Positions 1-8,159 of a stretch of DNA of 64,000 bases are shown one piece after another. How positions within the stretch are numbered: the stretch's first letter is position 1; each line of letters begins with the position of its first letter. This stretch comes from Bacteroidales bacterium (GTDB taxonomy: Bacteria; Bacteroidota; Bacteroidia; Bacteroidales; UBA932), in contig JAGAIM010000072.1 of assembly GCA_017626555.1 (NCBI GenBank), positions 1 to 64,000 on the forward strand, in the 5' to 3' direction. The position numbers and the translations under genes are program-made. A model generated the notes under the pieces. That model searched no databases. It was not told where the DNA came from and saw only the letters and a list, made by a program, of their open reading frames with translations.

Positions 1-39
1 CTGGCGATAGCGCTTGTCTGCTGATGCGTGATTTGCCAT
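1..39 (-). CDS. rpsT: 30S ribosomal protein S20, N-terminal 13 codons only
   Basis: This is the start of a minus-strand gene that runs off the left edge of the window. The 13 visible codons read MANHASADKRYRQ, which matches the conserved MANHKS..KR.RQ beginning of bacterial ribosomal protein S20, a primary 16S rRNA binding protein of the small subunit. The ATG lies 24 bases downstream of the 3' end of tRNA-Glu and shares its promoter, and tRNA-Glu next to rpsT is an order I recall from Bacteroidales. The rest of the protein cannot be checked because it is outside the window. Confidence 0.85.
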   Translation of the reverse strand, partial: MANHASADKRYRQ

Positions 40-63
40 TGTTTTTATTTTTTATATTTCTTG

Positions 64-135
64 TAGTCGGTAGGGGAATCGAACCCCTCTTGCAAGAATG
101 AAAATCTTGAGTCCTAACCGATAGACGAACCGACC
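64..135 (-). tRNA. tRNA-Glu (anticodon TTC)
   Basis: Read on the minus strand, the sequence folds as a cloverleaf. The acceptor arm is GGTCGGT with ACCGACT (a G-U pair at position 1-72). The D arm is GTC..GAC. The anticodon arm is CAAGA-TTTTCAT-TCTTG, giving anticodon TTC, which reads GAA/GAG. The T arm is AGGGG-TTCGATT-CCCCT. The discriminator base is A and CCA is not encoded. It is transcribed from its own consensus promoter about 30 bases upstream and continues into rpsT. Confidence 0.95.
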
Positions 136-164
136 AAACTGGCCATTTTTTACAAATGGGAGTG

Positions 165-195
165 CAAAGGTATGAATTAATTTATAAAATACAAA
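165..195 (-). promoter_or_regulatory. Promoter of tRNA-Glu and rpsT
   Basis: On the minus strand TACCTTTG (172 to 165) matches the Bacteroidota -7 consensus TAnnTTTG. An exact TTTG -33 element lies at 195-192, with a 19-base spacer. Transcription should start near 160, about 25 bases before the tRNA. Confidence 0.8.
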
Positions 196-204
196 ATTAT
201 TTTG

Positions 205-1227
205 TTATTTTGTATCATCATTTTCTGATTTTGCCCATTCAAAAGAATAAAGAATAGACTCTACCTGCCTCAGATACTGTCTTTTGTCATATTTCGGAGC
301 ATATACAAAAGCCAGAAGAACAATCATATCCTTGCCGTCCTGACTGTAGAACGCGTGAGCCGCAAACGGTCCTCCCATATAGTCGTTGTGGACATCCCAG
401 AGGCCTCTTATCTCTGCAAATGCGTGCCCTTTGTAATCCATATATTTTACAGATGGAGTAATCACCGGTGCTATAGTCATATATGTGTTTTCAAACATTC
501 CTGGTACGTTCTTCTGGAGCATTGCATTAATGTTTTTTATCAGACTTTCGCGGCTCATCATATTTTCACCTTCCACAACCGGATATTTGAACGCAAGGAT
601 GCTCTGTTGTGTGCCCTGAGGTGCGTATGTGATCCAAACGAAGTCGGAAGTCTTCATCTTCAACTGATAACCGCTAGGATAGCAAGGAGAGCCTCCTATG
701 ACTTCTTCTGTAGCCGGAACAAGAGCCCTTTCCTGGTATTTTCTGGTGTTGGCGATTACCCTGTCCCTCTCGACCTGTTCAAGAGTTGTGATAATCTTCT
801 GACTGTTCTCCTTGATGATTGTAACAGCGCTTTCCGGATCTGCAGCGTTGATGTTTATGACACACTGCGGGGCAGCCCAGACATCTTTTCTTATCACTAC
901 GCCAGGTTCTGTGACTGAACTGTTGATGTTCACCAGAATGATGTTCCTGTGAATCTGGAACATATTGTTGAATCCGCTTGGAGCGACATCAACGAGGTTA
1001 TAGAGAGGTTCGCGCTGAGGGAGGAACGGACAGTCTGCAGTCAGAGTGTCGCGGAGAACTGTACCTACAGCGCCTTCCCAAAGGCCTTTGTCTATAACGA
1101 CGATTACTTCACCGGCTTTGCCGCTGATATTGGGAAGTAATGCTTTCTTGCGCTTCGCTTCATTGCAGGAAGCCAGAGTAAGGATTGCTGCCAGAGCAAT
1201 CACCAGATATGTCAGGAATCTTTTCAT
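205..1227 (-). CDS. DUF4837 family lipoprotein
   Basis: This 340-residue protein starts with a lipoprotein signal peptide ending in LASC, so Cys21 should be lipidated and the mature protein anchored in an envelope membrane. The rest is soluble, without membrane segments, and begins with a KAGEVIVVIDKGLW-type stretch. I assign it to DUF4837, a Bacteroidota family without a known function. It is the last gene of a minus-strand operon (M23 peptidase, dxr, rseP, this gene), starting 10 bases after the rseP stop. The ATG directly precedes the signal peptide. The family assignment is from memory of its N-terminus and length and is less certain than the lipoprotein call. No terminator is evident before the tRNA promoter. 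Confidence 0.75.
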   Translation of the reverse strand: MKRFLTYLVIALAAILTLASCNEAKRKKALLPNISGKAGEVIVVIDKGLWEGAVGTVLRDTLTADCPFLPQREPLYNLVDVAPSGFNNMFQIHRNIILVNINSSVTEPGVVIRKDVWAAPQCVININAADPESAVTIIKENSQKIITTLEQVERDRVIANTRKYQERALVPATEEVIGGSPCYPSGYQLKMKTSDFVWITYAPQGTQQSILAFKYPVVEGENMMSRESLIKNINAMLQKNVPGMFENTYMTIAPVITPSVKYMDYKGHAFAEIRGLWDVHNDYMGGPFAAHAFYSQDGKDMIVLLAFVYAPKYDKRQYLRQVESILYSFEWAKSENDDTK

Positions 1228-1237
1228 ATTATAATAT

Positions 1238-2575
1238 TTATCTGAATAATCTCATTATGTCATTGCCGAATGCCAGTATCATAAGACCGAACACCAATAT
1301 CATACCTATTATCTGCATTATATATAGGAATTGGTCGCTTGGCTTCCTGCCTGCAATCATTTCGTACAAAGTGAATACGATGTGGCCGCCGTCAAGAGCC
1401 GGTATCGGCAGAAGGTTCATAACACCAAGCATTATGGAAAGCAGTGCCAGGATGCTGAGGAAACTGTACCAATCCCAGGTAGCAGGAAAAATCTGTCCGA
1501 TTGCAATGAAACTGCCCACAGACTTGTATGCTTCGGTGCTTGGAGTGGCAACAAGTCTGAGATCCTGAAGATATCCTCCTATAGATGTGAATGTCTTTCT
1601 GAATCCGGCCGGGATGGATGACAGGAATGTGTATTCCTTCCTTTGGATGTCAGGCTGCATAAGAAGGACTCCGAGGCGTCCGGAGGTGTCAACGGCCATT
1701 TCGAAGTCTATGGTGTCGCAGTCGCGCAGGAAAGTCACTTCTACGGGCTCTCCTGCGTGTTCTTCAAGTATAGGCCAGGCCTCCTGTACGTATCTGACAT
1801 CGTTGCCGGCTACGCTGATGACCATATCGCCCTCTCTTATGTCAAGAGAAGCATTAGGAGATGTCTCTGCGACGGACTGTACCTTGAAAGGCATAGCAAG
1901 GTCGAACATTCCAGGGGTGTTCAGAACCTCTCCTATCATATTCCGATCAATGTATATATCGATCGTATCGCCGTCTCTGAGTACGGTGGCCTTGTCTGCG
2001 GTGCGTCTTGCCAGATCGGCCTGCAGCATACTGAAATCTTCTGGAACATAATCGTCGAAACTCAGGATTTCATCTCCGTTTCTGAATCCCATCTCGTATG
2101 CCAGTGCGTTGACATATATCTTGCTGCCTTTGTTTTCGAGATAACTCTCTCCCCAGATGCTGAGTATGGAAGAATACATCAGAATGGCGAAGATGAAGTT
2201 GAAAAGCACTCCTCCGGCCATTACGAATAATCTTTGCCAGGCTGGTTTGGAGCGGAATTCCCAGGGCTTGGGTTCGGTCTTGAGATGTTCTGTGTCCATC
2301 GATTCGTCGATCATACCGGCTATCTTGCAATATCCGCCAAGGGGAAGCCAGCCGATGCCATACTCTGTCTCCCATTCCGTTGCTTTCGGGAAGAGTCTGG
2401 CGAACCAACCGGTTTTGGTACTGAACAGTTTGATCCCGGATGCGTCGAAAAATAGAAAAAATTTATCGACCCTGATACCGAAGATTTTGGCAAAAATGAA
2501 ATGCCCGAACTCGTGTACTATTATAAGTATGGCTAAGGCCAGAATGACCTGAAGTGTCTTTATAATTGCTATCAT
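1238..2575 (-). CDS. rseP: RIP metalloprotease RseP (site-2 protease family)
   Basis: A 445-residue intramembrane zinc protease. The zinc motif HEFGH is at residues 21-25 inside the first membrane segment. The second conserved site, NLLPIPALDGGH, is near residues 387-398 inside the last hydrophobic region. Between them is a long periplasmic part with PDZ-like sequence, as is usual for RseP (about 450 residues). Family members cut transmembrane anti-sigma factors or remnant signal peptides within the inner membrane. The ATG overlaps the dxr stop as ATGA, so the two are translationally coupled. The order dxr-rseP is common in bacteria. Which substrate it cuts here cannot be told; no sigma or anti-sigma gene lies nearby. 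Confidence 0.95.
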   Translation of the reverse strand: MIAIIKTLQVILALAILIIVHEFGHFIFAKIFGIRVDKFFLFFDASGIKLFSTKTGWFARLFPKATEWETEYGIGWLPLGGYCKIAGMIDESMDTEHLKTEPKPWEFRSKPAWQRLFVMAGGVLFNFIFAILMYSSILSIWGESYLENKGSKIYVNALAYEMGFRNGDEILSFDDYVPEDFSMLQADLARRTADKATVLRDGDTIDIYIDRNMIGEVLNTPGMFDLAMPFKVQSVAETSPNASLDIREGDMVISVAGNDVRYVQEAWPILEEHAGEPVEVTFLRDCDTIDFEMAVDTSGRLGVLLMQPDIQRKEYTFLSSIPAGFRKTFTSIGGYLQDLRLVATPSTEAYKSVGSFIAIGQIFPATWDWYSFLSILALLSIMLGVMNLLPIPALDGGHIVFTLYEMIAGRKPSDQFLYIMQIIGMILVFGLMILAFGNDIMRLFR

Positions 2576-3759
2576 CTGATTTGGAATGATTTTCTGCCAG
2601 ATATCCGCTCAATGAGTCCGGATGCCCTGACAAGAGTGGCTTCGTTTGTGGCGAAAATTGTTTCAAGATCGGGGTCTGCTGCAAAATCCGCACCATCCAT
2701 ACATCCGGATACAATGTCCGTAATGTCGTAAAAACCGATTTCCTCCCTGAGGAATGCTGCTACTGCCGCTTCGTTGGCAGCGTTCATAATGCAGGCCATA
2801 TTCCCGCCTTTCTTCAGTGCCTCGTATGCAAGCCCGAGTGCAGGAAATCTTTCAATATCGGGTGCGAAGAAGGACATCTTTCCGAGTTCCGCGAAATTCA
2901 GTTTGCGATTGTCAAGAGGAAGTCTGAAAGGATAACTGAAAGCGAACTGTATGGCCTCCCTCATATCCGGGTGCCCCATCTGGGCTATCACCGAGCCATC
3001 GGAGTATTCCACCATAGAATGTATTATCGATTCCGGATGCACGACCACTTGTATCTTTTCTCCGGGTGTTCCGAAGAGCCAGCGTGCCTCTATGATTTCA
3101 AGTCCTTTGTTCATCATAGTTGCAGAGTCTATCGTGATCTTGCTGCCCATACTCCAGTTTGGGTGATTGAGAGCCTGCTCCCTTGTAGCCTTGGCTATAT
3201 CTTCACGACTCCAGGTGCGGAAAGGGCCTCCTGATGCTGTCAGGTGTATCTTTTCGACGGGGGCTCCGGCCGATCCCATCAGGCATTGGAATATGGCTGA
3301 GTGCTCCGAGTCAACGGGGAGGATGCGTGCGTTGTGCTTGATTGCGAGATCCATAACAATCTTTCCTGCCGCTACAAGGGTTTCCTTATTGGCCAGGGCT
3401 ATGGTCTTTCCTGCCTTTACTGCTGATACGGTGGATGACAGACCGCTGAATCCTACCATCGATGTAAGCACAATGTCAATGTTGTCTCCAGTCACGAGAT
3501 CGCATACTGATTGCATTCCGGCAAAGACTTTGATCAGATGAGGTTCAAGAGCATCTGCCACATCCTTGTATCTGTCTTCGTTGCAGATGACCACGGCATT
3601 GGCATCAAACTCGATTGCTTGCTGTATGAGCAGGTCTGAACTGTTGTTTGCTGTCAGTAACTCCACTTCGAACAAGTCTCTATGCTGCCTTATCACGTCA
3701 AGTGCCTGCCTGCCGATCGAGCCTGTCGATCCCAGAATGGCTATGTGCCTTTTTTCCAT
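2572..3759 (-). CDS. dxr: 1-deoxy-D-xylulose 5-phosphate reductoisomerase
   Basis: This enzyme makes 2-C-methyl-D-erythritol 4-phosphate from DXP with NADPH and is the first committed step of the MEP isoprenoid pathway. The 395-residue length is normal. The N-terminus carries the dinucleotide-binding GSTGSIGRQALDVI loop, followed by the conserved ANKETLVAAG and PVDSEHSAIFQ metal/substrate segments and the LTASGGPFRTW flexible-loop region. The C-terminal helical domain contains NAANEAAVAAFL. It starts 9 bases after the stop of the M23 peptidase gene and overlaps rseP by 4 bases. Isoprenoid supply, through undecaprenyl phosphate, fits the envelope theme of the operon. No anomaly was seen. Confidence 0.97.
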   Translation of the reverse strand: MEKRHIAILGSTGSIGRQALDVIRQHRDLFEVELLTANNSSDLLIQQAIEFDANAVVICNEDRYKDVADALEPHLIKVFAGMQSVCDLVTGDNIDIVLTSMVGFSGLSSTVSAVKAGKTIALANKETLVAAGKIVMDLAIKHNARILPVDSEHSAIFQCLMGSAGAPVEKIHLTASGGPFRTWSREDIAKATREQALNHPNWSMGSKITIDSATMMNKGLEIIEARWLFGTPGEKIQVVVHPESIIHSMVEYSDGSVIAQMGHPDMREAIQFAFSYPFRLPLDNRKLNFAELGKMSFFAPDIERFPALGLAYEALKKGGNMACIMNAANEAAVAAFLREEIGFYDITDIVSGCMDGADFAADPDLETIFATNEATLVRASGLIERISGRKSFQIR

Positions 3760-3768
3760 ATTCGCAAA

Positions 3769-4620
3769 TTAGAAGTTTATGTATTTTGCCGGGTTGACGG
3801 CTTCCCCTTTGTACCAGAGTTCGAAATGAAGGTGTTCACCGGTGGAAAGGCTGCCTGTGTTGCCGACAAGGGCTATAGGTGAGCCTGCGGTCACTTTATC
3901 TCCGGTCTTCTTAAGGAGTTTCTCATTATGTTTGTATATGGATATTATGTCTCCGTCGTGCTGTATCTGGATGGTGTATCCTGCTTCTTCGCTCCATCCG
4001 TCATTGATGACAGTACCGTCCAGAACCGCTTTAACAACCGATCCGGCCGGTGCCGCTATGTCGATGTACGGATGTACGGCAGGGTCGTATTGCTGTGAGA
4101 CAGCACCTTTGAGGGGGGTAAAGAAATGGAGACCCTCGATAGGCAGGTTCCTCTTGTCTCTATCGGATATGTCGAACTGCTCCTCTTCTTTCACCTGCTG
4201 TCGCAGAAGAGAATCCTTGATTTCAAGTTCTGTGAGGTCGGCTGTTCTTTCCCTCCCTGTTTTCCCGGCGTTTATCAGGCTGTCTATCTTCAACGGTTCC
4301 TCTCCCTCTACTACTCTTCTGAGATTTTCGGAATACAGTTCCCATCTGTAGATGACGCTTTCCAACGAGTCGATCCGCATAGCGTTCTGAATGGCGGCAC
4401 GTTTGGAATGTGCGTCAGGATATCCAGGGATGAATGTCCTCACAGGAGTGAATGCTATTATAGAATAGATGATGGCTGTAAGCACCACCAGAATGCTGAT
4501 GATCGCAACTGCGAAACTTGTTCTGGTGAAATGTATGTTCAGCAGATGCTGATGTGTTCTGTCGTCAATCAGTGCGAGCCGGAACTTGCTGTGCCTGTTG
4601 TCTTTATTGGCTTTGCTCAT
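3769..4620 (-). CDS. M23 family metallopeptidase, membrane-anchored
   Basis: A 283-residue bitopic protein. A short cytoplasmic part (MSKANKDNRHSKFRLALIDD) leads to one membrane segment near residues 40-60, then a charged and probably coiled-coil region, then a C-terminal M23 domain. Zinc ligands are visible as HPYID (H-x3-D), YKHN and HLHFELW. M23 enzymes cleave peptidoglycan cross-links, or act as scaffolds when the ligands are lost; here the ligands look intact. I start at 4620 because the in-frame extension upstream would run into the divergent ruvX gene and has no family resemblance. The gene leads the operon with dxr, rseP and the DUF4837 gene. A possible -7 element on the minus strand (CAAAGATA on plus, 4748-4755) lies within ruvX. 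Confidence 0.88.
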   Translation of the reverse strand: MSKANKDNRHSKFRLALIDDRTHQHLLNIHFTRTSFAVAIISILVVLTAIIYSIIAFTPVRTFIPGYPDAHSKRAAIQNAMRIDSLESVIYRWELYSENLRRVVEGEEPLKIDSLINAGKTGRERTADLTELEIKDSLLRQQVKEEEQFDISDRDKRNLPIEGLHFFTPLKGAVSQQYDPAVHPYIDIAAPAGSVVKAVLDGTVINDGWSEEAGYTIQIQHDGDIISIYKHNEKLLKKTGDKVTAGSPIALVGNTGSLSTGEHLHFELWYKGEAVNPAKYINF

Positions 4621-4637
4621 ATTTTTTCTTAACTTTG
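4607..4637 (+). promoter_or_regulatory. Promoter of ruvX operon, nearly leaderless
   Basis: TAACTTTG at 4630-4637 is an exact TAnnTTTG -7 element. TTG at 4607-4609 (within TATTGG) sits 20 bases upstream. The start codon at 4645 is only 8 bases after the -7 element, so the transcript should have almost no leader. Confidence 0.7.
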
Positions 4638-4644
4638 CCCCCGA

Positions 4645-5136
4645 ATGGACAGGATAATCGGTATAGACTATGGAAGAAAGCGAGTGGGTGTTGCTGTAAG
4701 CGACCCGCTCGGGATATTCGCATCTGCCCTGGAGACGGTACAATCTGCAAAGATAATAGAATATCTTAAAAAATATGCTGAAAATGAGAATGTAGTGCGT
4801 TTCGTTGTGGGGTATCCCGTGAATATGGACGGTGCTCCTTCCGAGGCTGCCAAGGATGTGGATGTGTTCCTCAAGCAACTTGCCAAGGCTTTCCCAGACG
4901 TGCCAGTTACCTTGGAGGATGAGCGGTTTACCTCCGTTCTGGCTCATAGGGCGATGATCGATGGAGGAATGAAGTCCAAGGATCGAAGAGACAAGGAATT
5001 AGTTGACAAGATAAGTGCTGCTATCATTCTTCAGAGTTTTATGGACAAGTCTTCCGGAGGTGTGAAATTTGCAGTGGATCCTCTTCTTGTGCCGGACTCT
5101 ATGTCCTCGAAAGTGACAAAGAAAAAACGAAGATAA
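4645..5136 (+). CDS. ruvX: Putative pre-16S rRNA nuclease / Holliday junction resolvase family (YqgF)
   Basis: A 163-residue RNase H-fold protein starting MDRIIGIDYGRKRVGVAVSD, the signature of the YqgF/RuvX family with the first catalytic Asp in GIDYG. The family's second acidic site is in LEDERFTS, and the last Asp lies in the DKISAAIILQ segment. E. coli YqgF matures the 5' end of 16S rRNA; a Holliday junction role has also been proposed. The protein is about 20 residues longer than the usual 140, with a basic tail (KVTKKKRR). It leads a plus-strand operon with def, a phosphohexomutase and an M23/LysM gene, starting 3 bases before def. Confidence 0.92.
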   Translation: MDRIIGIDYGRKRVGVAVSDPLGIFASALETVQSAKIIEYLKKYAENENVVRFVVGYPVNMDGAPSEAAKDVDVFLKQLAKAFPDVPVTLEDERFTSVLAHRAMIDGGMKSKDRRDKELVDKISAAIILQSFMDKSSGGVKFAVDPLLVPDSMSSKVTKKKRR

Positions 5137-5139
5137 GTT

Positions 5140-5691
5140 ATGATATTACCTATTTATTTATATGGTTCTGAAAAACTCCGCAATGAAAATGCAGAAGCGG
5201 ATCTTCAGGATAAGGAAGGCCTGACAAGGCTTATCGCAGATATGAAGGAGACTTTGAAAGTTGCTGACGGATGCGGACTTGCCGCGCCTCAGGTGGGAGT
5301 TAATCTGCGCGTAGTGATCGTTGACGGAAGCGATCTGACCGAAACATACGATTACCTCAAGGATTTTCGTAGGGTTATGATCAATCCGGTAGTGCTTGAG
5401 GAGAGCGAGGAAACCTGTGAGTTCTCTGAAGGCTGTCTCAGCGTGCCTGGAATCTATGCGGAGGTAACGCGTCCATCTAAGATCAAAGTCGAGTATTATG
5501 ACGAGAATTTCGAAAAGGTAGTTGAGGAGTTCGATCGTTTTGCCTGCCGTATGGTCCAGCACGAACTCTCTCATCTGGATGGAAATCTTTTCGTTGACAA
5601 TGTGTCTCCGATACGCCGCAAGATGATTGCGCGTAAACTTCAGGCAATCTCAAAGGGAGCAGTTCAGACACGATATAGATCAAAGAGATAA
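5140..5691 (+). CDS. def: Peptide deformylase
   Basis: This enzyme removes the formyl group from the N-terminal methionine of new proteins. All three family motifs are present in this 183-residue protein: GCGLAAPQVG near residue 45, EGCLSVPG near residue 96 (the Cys is a metal ligand) and QHELSHLDG near residue 140 (the HExxH metal ligands with catalytic Glu). The length is normal for the type found in Bacteroidota. The start is 3 bases after the ruvX stop. Its TAA stop overlaps the ATG of the next gene by one base (TAATG), which indicates coupled translation. No unusual feature was found. Confidence 0.97.
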   Translation: MILPIYLYGSEKLRNENAEADLQDKEGLTRLIADMKETLKVADGCGLAAPQVGVNLRVVIVDGSDLTETYDYLKDFRRVMINPVVLEESEETCEFSEGCLSVPGIYAEVTRPSKIKVEYYDENFEKVVEEFDRFACRMVQHELSHLDGNLFVDNVSPIRRKMIARKLQAISKGAVQTRYRSKR

Positions 5692-7046
5692 TGGGAGCAT
5701 TTCACGCATACGATATAAGGGGAGTCTATAATGTTGACTTCGACAAGGATACAGCCTACAAGGTAGGTTTCTTCCTTCCTGAACTTCTTTCTGCAGACAA
5801 GGTGCTTGTGGGCAGGGATGCGAGAGTATCCTCTGATGAGATCCACGAATATCTTATCAAGGGACTTACTGATGCCGGAGCCGATGTATATGACATCGGT
5901 CTCAGTACTACCCCGATGGTATATTTCGGTACTGCAAATTATGGATTCAAGGCTTCCGTGCAGATCACGGCCTCGCACAATCCTGCCAAGTATAATGGCT
6001 TGAAGGTGTCGCGTGAGAATGCTCTTCCTGTGGGTCTTGATACAGGTCTGGGTCAGATCAAGGAATGGATAGAGAGCGGACGCGAGTGTGTTCCTGCTGC
6101 AGCCAAGGGAACAGTTCATCCAATGGACATCAAGGCTGACTATCTAGCCTTCCTTCTCAAGTATAAGGGAGATTGGTCATCGCTCAGGATTGCGATGGAT
6201 GTATCCAACGGAATGGCTTCGCTTTTTGTACGTGATATTTTCGGTGACCAGCCTGCGTATATATATGAGGAAATGGACGGACGTTTCCCTAATCACGAGC
6301 CTAATCCTTTGGTGCAGGAGAATGTAGAGGATCTTAAGAAACTTGTTGCACAGACCAAGGCTGATATCGGAGTCATCTTTGACGGGGATGCGGACCGTGT
6401 GATGTTCGTGGATGAGAACAGCAGGTTTATTTCACCTGATCTTATGATTGCTGTGCTGGGACATTATTTCCTTGAGGAAAGGGGCGAAAAGGGATATATA
6501 CATCAGGATATCAGAAGTTCGAAGGCTGTCGGGGAATATCTCGCACCGATGGGAGGTGTGATGAACACTTGGAGAGTGGGACGTGCGTATGCTGCTCTCA
6601 AACTTCGTGAAATCGACGGAGTTTATGGCGGTGAACTTGCCGGTCACTATTATTTCCGTGATTTCTTCTACTCTGACAGCGGCCTTCTTGCTGCGATCCT
6701 GATCATAAATGTGGTGGCAAAGATGAAGGCTCAGGGTATATCCTTGAGTCAACTTATCGCTCGCATCGAGAAATATCAGAATTCCGGGGAGATCAATTTC
6801 CGTCTCGAAGACAAGAAGGGTGCAATGGATGCTGTACGTGACCATTTTATGTCTTCGGAGCAGTCAACCGCATATATGGATTTTGATGGCTACCGCGTTG
6901 AGTTTCCGGATTGGTGGTTCAATATAAGGCCTTCAAATACAGAACCTTATCTTCGTTTCCTCTGTGAGGCTACATCAAAGGAACTTCTTGATGAGAAGGT
7001 TGCTAAGGTAAGGGAAATATTGACGGAACGTTTCGGGGCGAAATAG
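5691..7046 (+). CDS. Phosphomannomutase / phosphoglucomutase (alpha-D-phosphohexomutase)
   Basis: A 451-residue enzyme moving phosphate between C6 and C1 of hexose phosphates, feeding sugar nucleotides for polysaccharide and glycan synthesis. The active-site serine loop TASHNPAKYNG is near residue 90. The metal-binding loop FDGDADRV is near 232, the sugar-binding loop GGELAGHYYF is near 310-320, and the phosphate-binding RPSNTEPYLR is near 412. These are the four landmarks of the ManB/AlgC subgroup. Whether mannose, glucose or both is the preferred sugar cannot be settled from sequence. It overlaps def by one base and is followed after one base by an M23/LysM gene. Confidence 0.92.
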   Translation: MGAFHAYDIRGVYNVDFDKDTAYKVGFFLPELLSADKVLVGRDARVSSDEIHEYLIKGLTDAGADVYDIGLSTTPMVYFGTANYGFKASVQITASHNPAKYNGLKVSRENALPVGLDTGLGQIKEWIESGRECVPAAAKGTVHPMDIKADYLAFLLKYKGDWSSLRIAMDVSNGMASLFVRDIFGDQPAYIYEEMDGRFPNHEPNPLVQENVEDLKKLVAQTKADIGVIFDGDADRVMFVDENSRFISPDLMIAVLGHYFLEERGEKGYIHQDIRSSKAVGEYLAPMGGVMNTWRVGRAYAALKLREIDGVYGGELAGHYYFRDFFYSDSGLLAAILIINVVAKMKAQGISLSQLIARIEKYQNSGEINFRLEDKKGAMDAVRDHFMSSEQSTAYMDFDGYRVEFPDWWFNIRPSNTEPYLRFLCEATSKELLDEKVAKVREILTERFGAK

Positions 7047-7047
7047 A

Positions 7048-8070
7048 ATGAGAGTTATGAGGCATTTTCTGACCGCATTGATTGCGCTGTTTGCATTGTC
7101 ATTTACTTCTGACGCAGTCCGTCCTGTGAGGATAGATACAGCCAGGACTCATCTCGTGATTCCGCGTCCGGCTCTCGAACCGATCAAGTCACTGGTTACT
7201 TCTCCATCCGATGCAATCGACACTCTTGATACAGCCAATGAGCATATCAAGGTGATACTTCACGCTGACAACACCTGGCATTATTTCAAGACTCCGGGTT
7301 TCCAGCAGGTGGCAGGCGTTTTTGATGATCATTGGAACGGAACACAGACCAACCCTTATGGAATAGAGCAGAAGGATCTTCCTGACCAATGGTCGATATG
7401 GCTCGTGGACAGTCTAGACCAGTACCACTGTCCTTTTCAGGGGACAGTTCACCATAGGGGTAAGTTCGGTGTGCGTCGAGGCCGCCGCCATCAGGGAGTC
7501 GATATCCCTCTCAAGACAGGTGACCCCATATATGCAACCTTCACGGGAAAAGTACGTATGTCCAAATATTTCGGGGCATTCGGCAATCTTGTTGTGATCC
7601 GTCACGACAATGGTATAGAGACTTTCTATGCCCACTTGTCCAAAAGACTGGTTGAGGCTGGTGATTGGGTGAATGCAGGTGATGTAATCGGTCTGGGAGG
7701 GTCAACCGGCCGTTCTACAGGTCCTCATCTTCATTTCGAGACACGTTACAACGGCTTTGCCTTTGACCCTCAGTGGCTTATCGATTTTGAGAAAGGGATT
7801 CTCCGCCATCGTCTCTTTGTGCTGAAAAAGAAATATTTCAATATATACAGCAACTACGAGCAGGACTTCGAGGATGAGATGAAGAACGAGGAGGACGACA
7901 AGAAGGAAGATGCCGAAAGAGAGGCTATGCGCTGGTACACCATCAAGTCCGGTGACACCTTGGGGCGCATTGCCATCAATCACGGCACTACCGTCAACGC
8001 CCTCTGCCGCCTTAACGGCATCAAGCCTACCACAACCCTCAAGATCGGAAGGAAAATTCGAGTGAGGTAA
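7048..8070 (+). CDS. M23 peptidase with C-terminal LysM domain
   Basis: A 340-residue exported protein with an N-terminal signal sequence (about residues 1-24; a second ATG 12 bases downstream is possible). The M23 domain lies around residues 130-245 and carries ligands HQGVD, YAHLSK and HLHFETRY, so it should be an active zinc endopeptidase on peptidoglycan. An acidic/lysine-rich linker (EDEMKNEEDDKKED) follows, then one LysM repeat from WYTIKSGDTLGRIA to the end, which binds glycan strands. Architecture resembles NlpD/EnvC-type division hydrolases, but with the LysM at the opposite end. It closes the ruvX-def-mutase operon and is followed by a strong terminator. Confidence 0.9.
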   Translation: MRVMRHFLTALIALFALSFTSDAVRPVRIDTARTHLVIPRPALEPIKSLVTSPSDAIDTLDTANEHIKVILHADNTWHYFKTPGFQQVAGVFDDHWNGTQTNPYGIEQKDLPDQWSIWLVDSLDQYHCPFQGTVHHRGKFGVRRGRRHQGVDIPLKTGDPIYATFTGKVRMSKYFGAFGNLVVIRHDNGIETFYAHLSKRLVEAGDWVNAGDVIGLGGSTGRSTGPHLHFETRYNGFAFDPQWLIDFEKGILRHRLFVLKKKYFNIYSNYEQDFEDEMKNEEDDKKEDAEREAMRWYTIKSGDTLGRIAINHGTTVNALCRLNGIKPTTTLKIGRKIRVR

Positions 8071-8100
8071 ACGTTGAAAAAACTCTAAGGTCGTAGAATA

Positions 8101-8138
8101 AAAAGACACCGTGCAAATCATCAGGCACGGTGTCTTTT
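8101..8138. terminator. Bidirectional intrinsic terminator between convergent genes
   Basis: A perfect 14-bp stem (8101-8114 with 8125-8138) closes a 10-base loop. The arms begin with AAAA and end with TTTT, so either strand has a U-run after the GC-rich core GACACCGTGC. It separates the plus-strand M23/LysM gene from the minus-strand guaA-like gene. Confidence 0.93.
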
Positions 8139-8159
8139 GTATCTGTAATCCGGAAAGAA

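Noticed and set aside
4621..4947. Longer N-terminus for the first M23 peptidase
   Set aside because: The extension is antisense to ruvX, has no family resemblance and would displace the membrane anchor from the N-terminal region.
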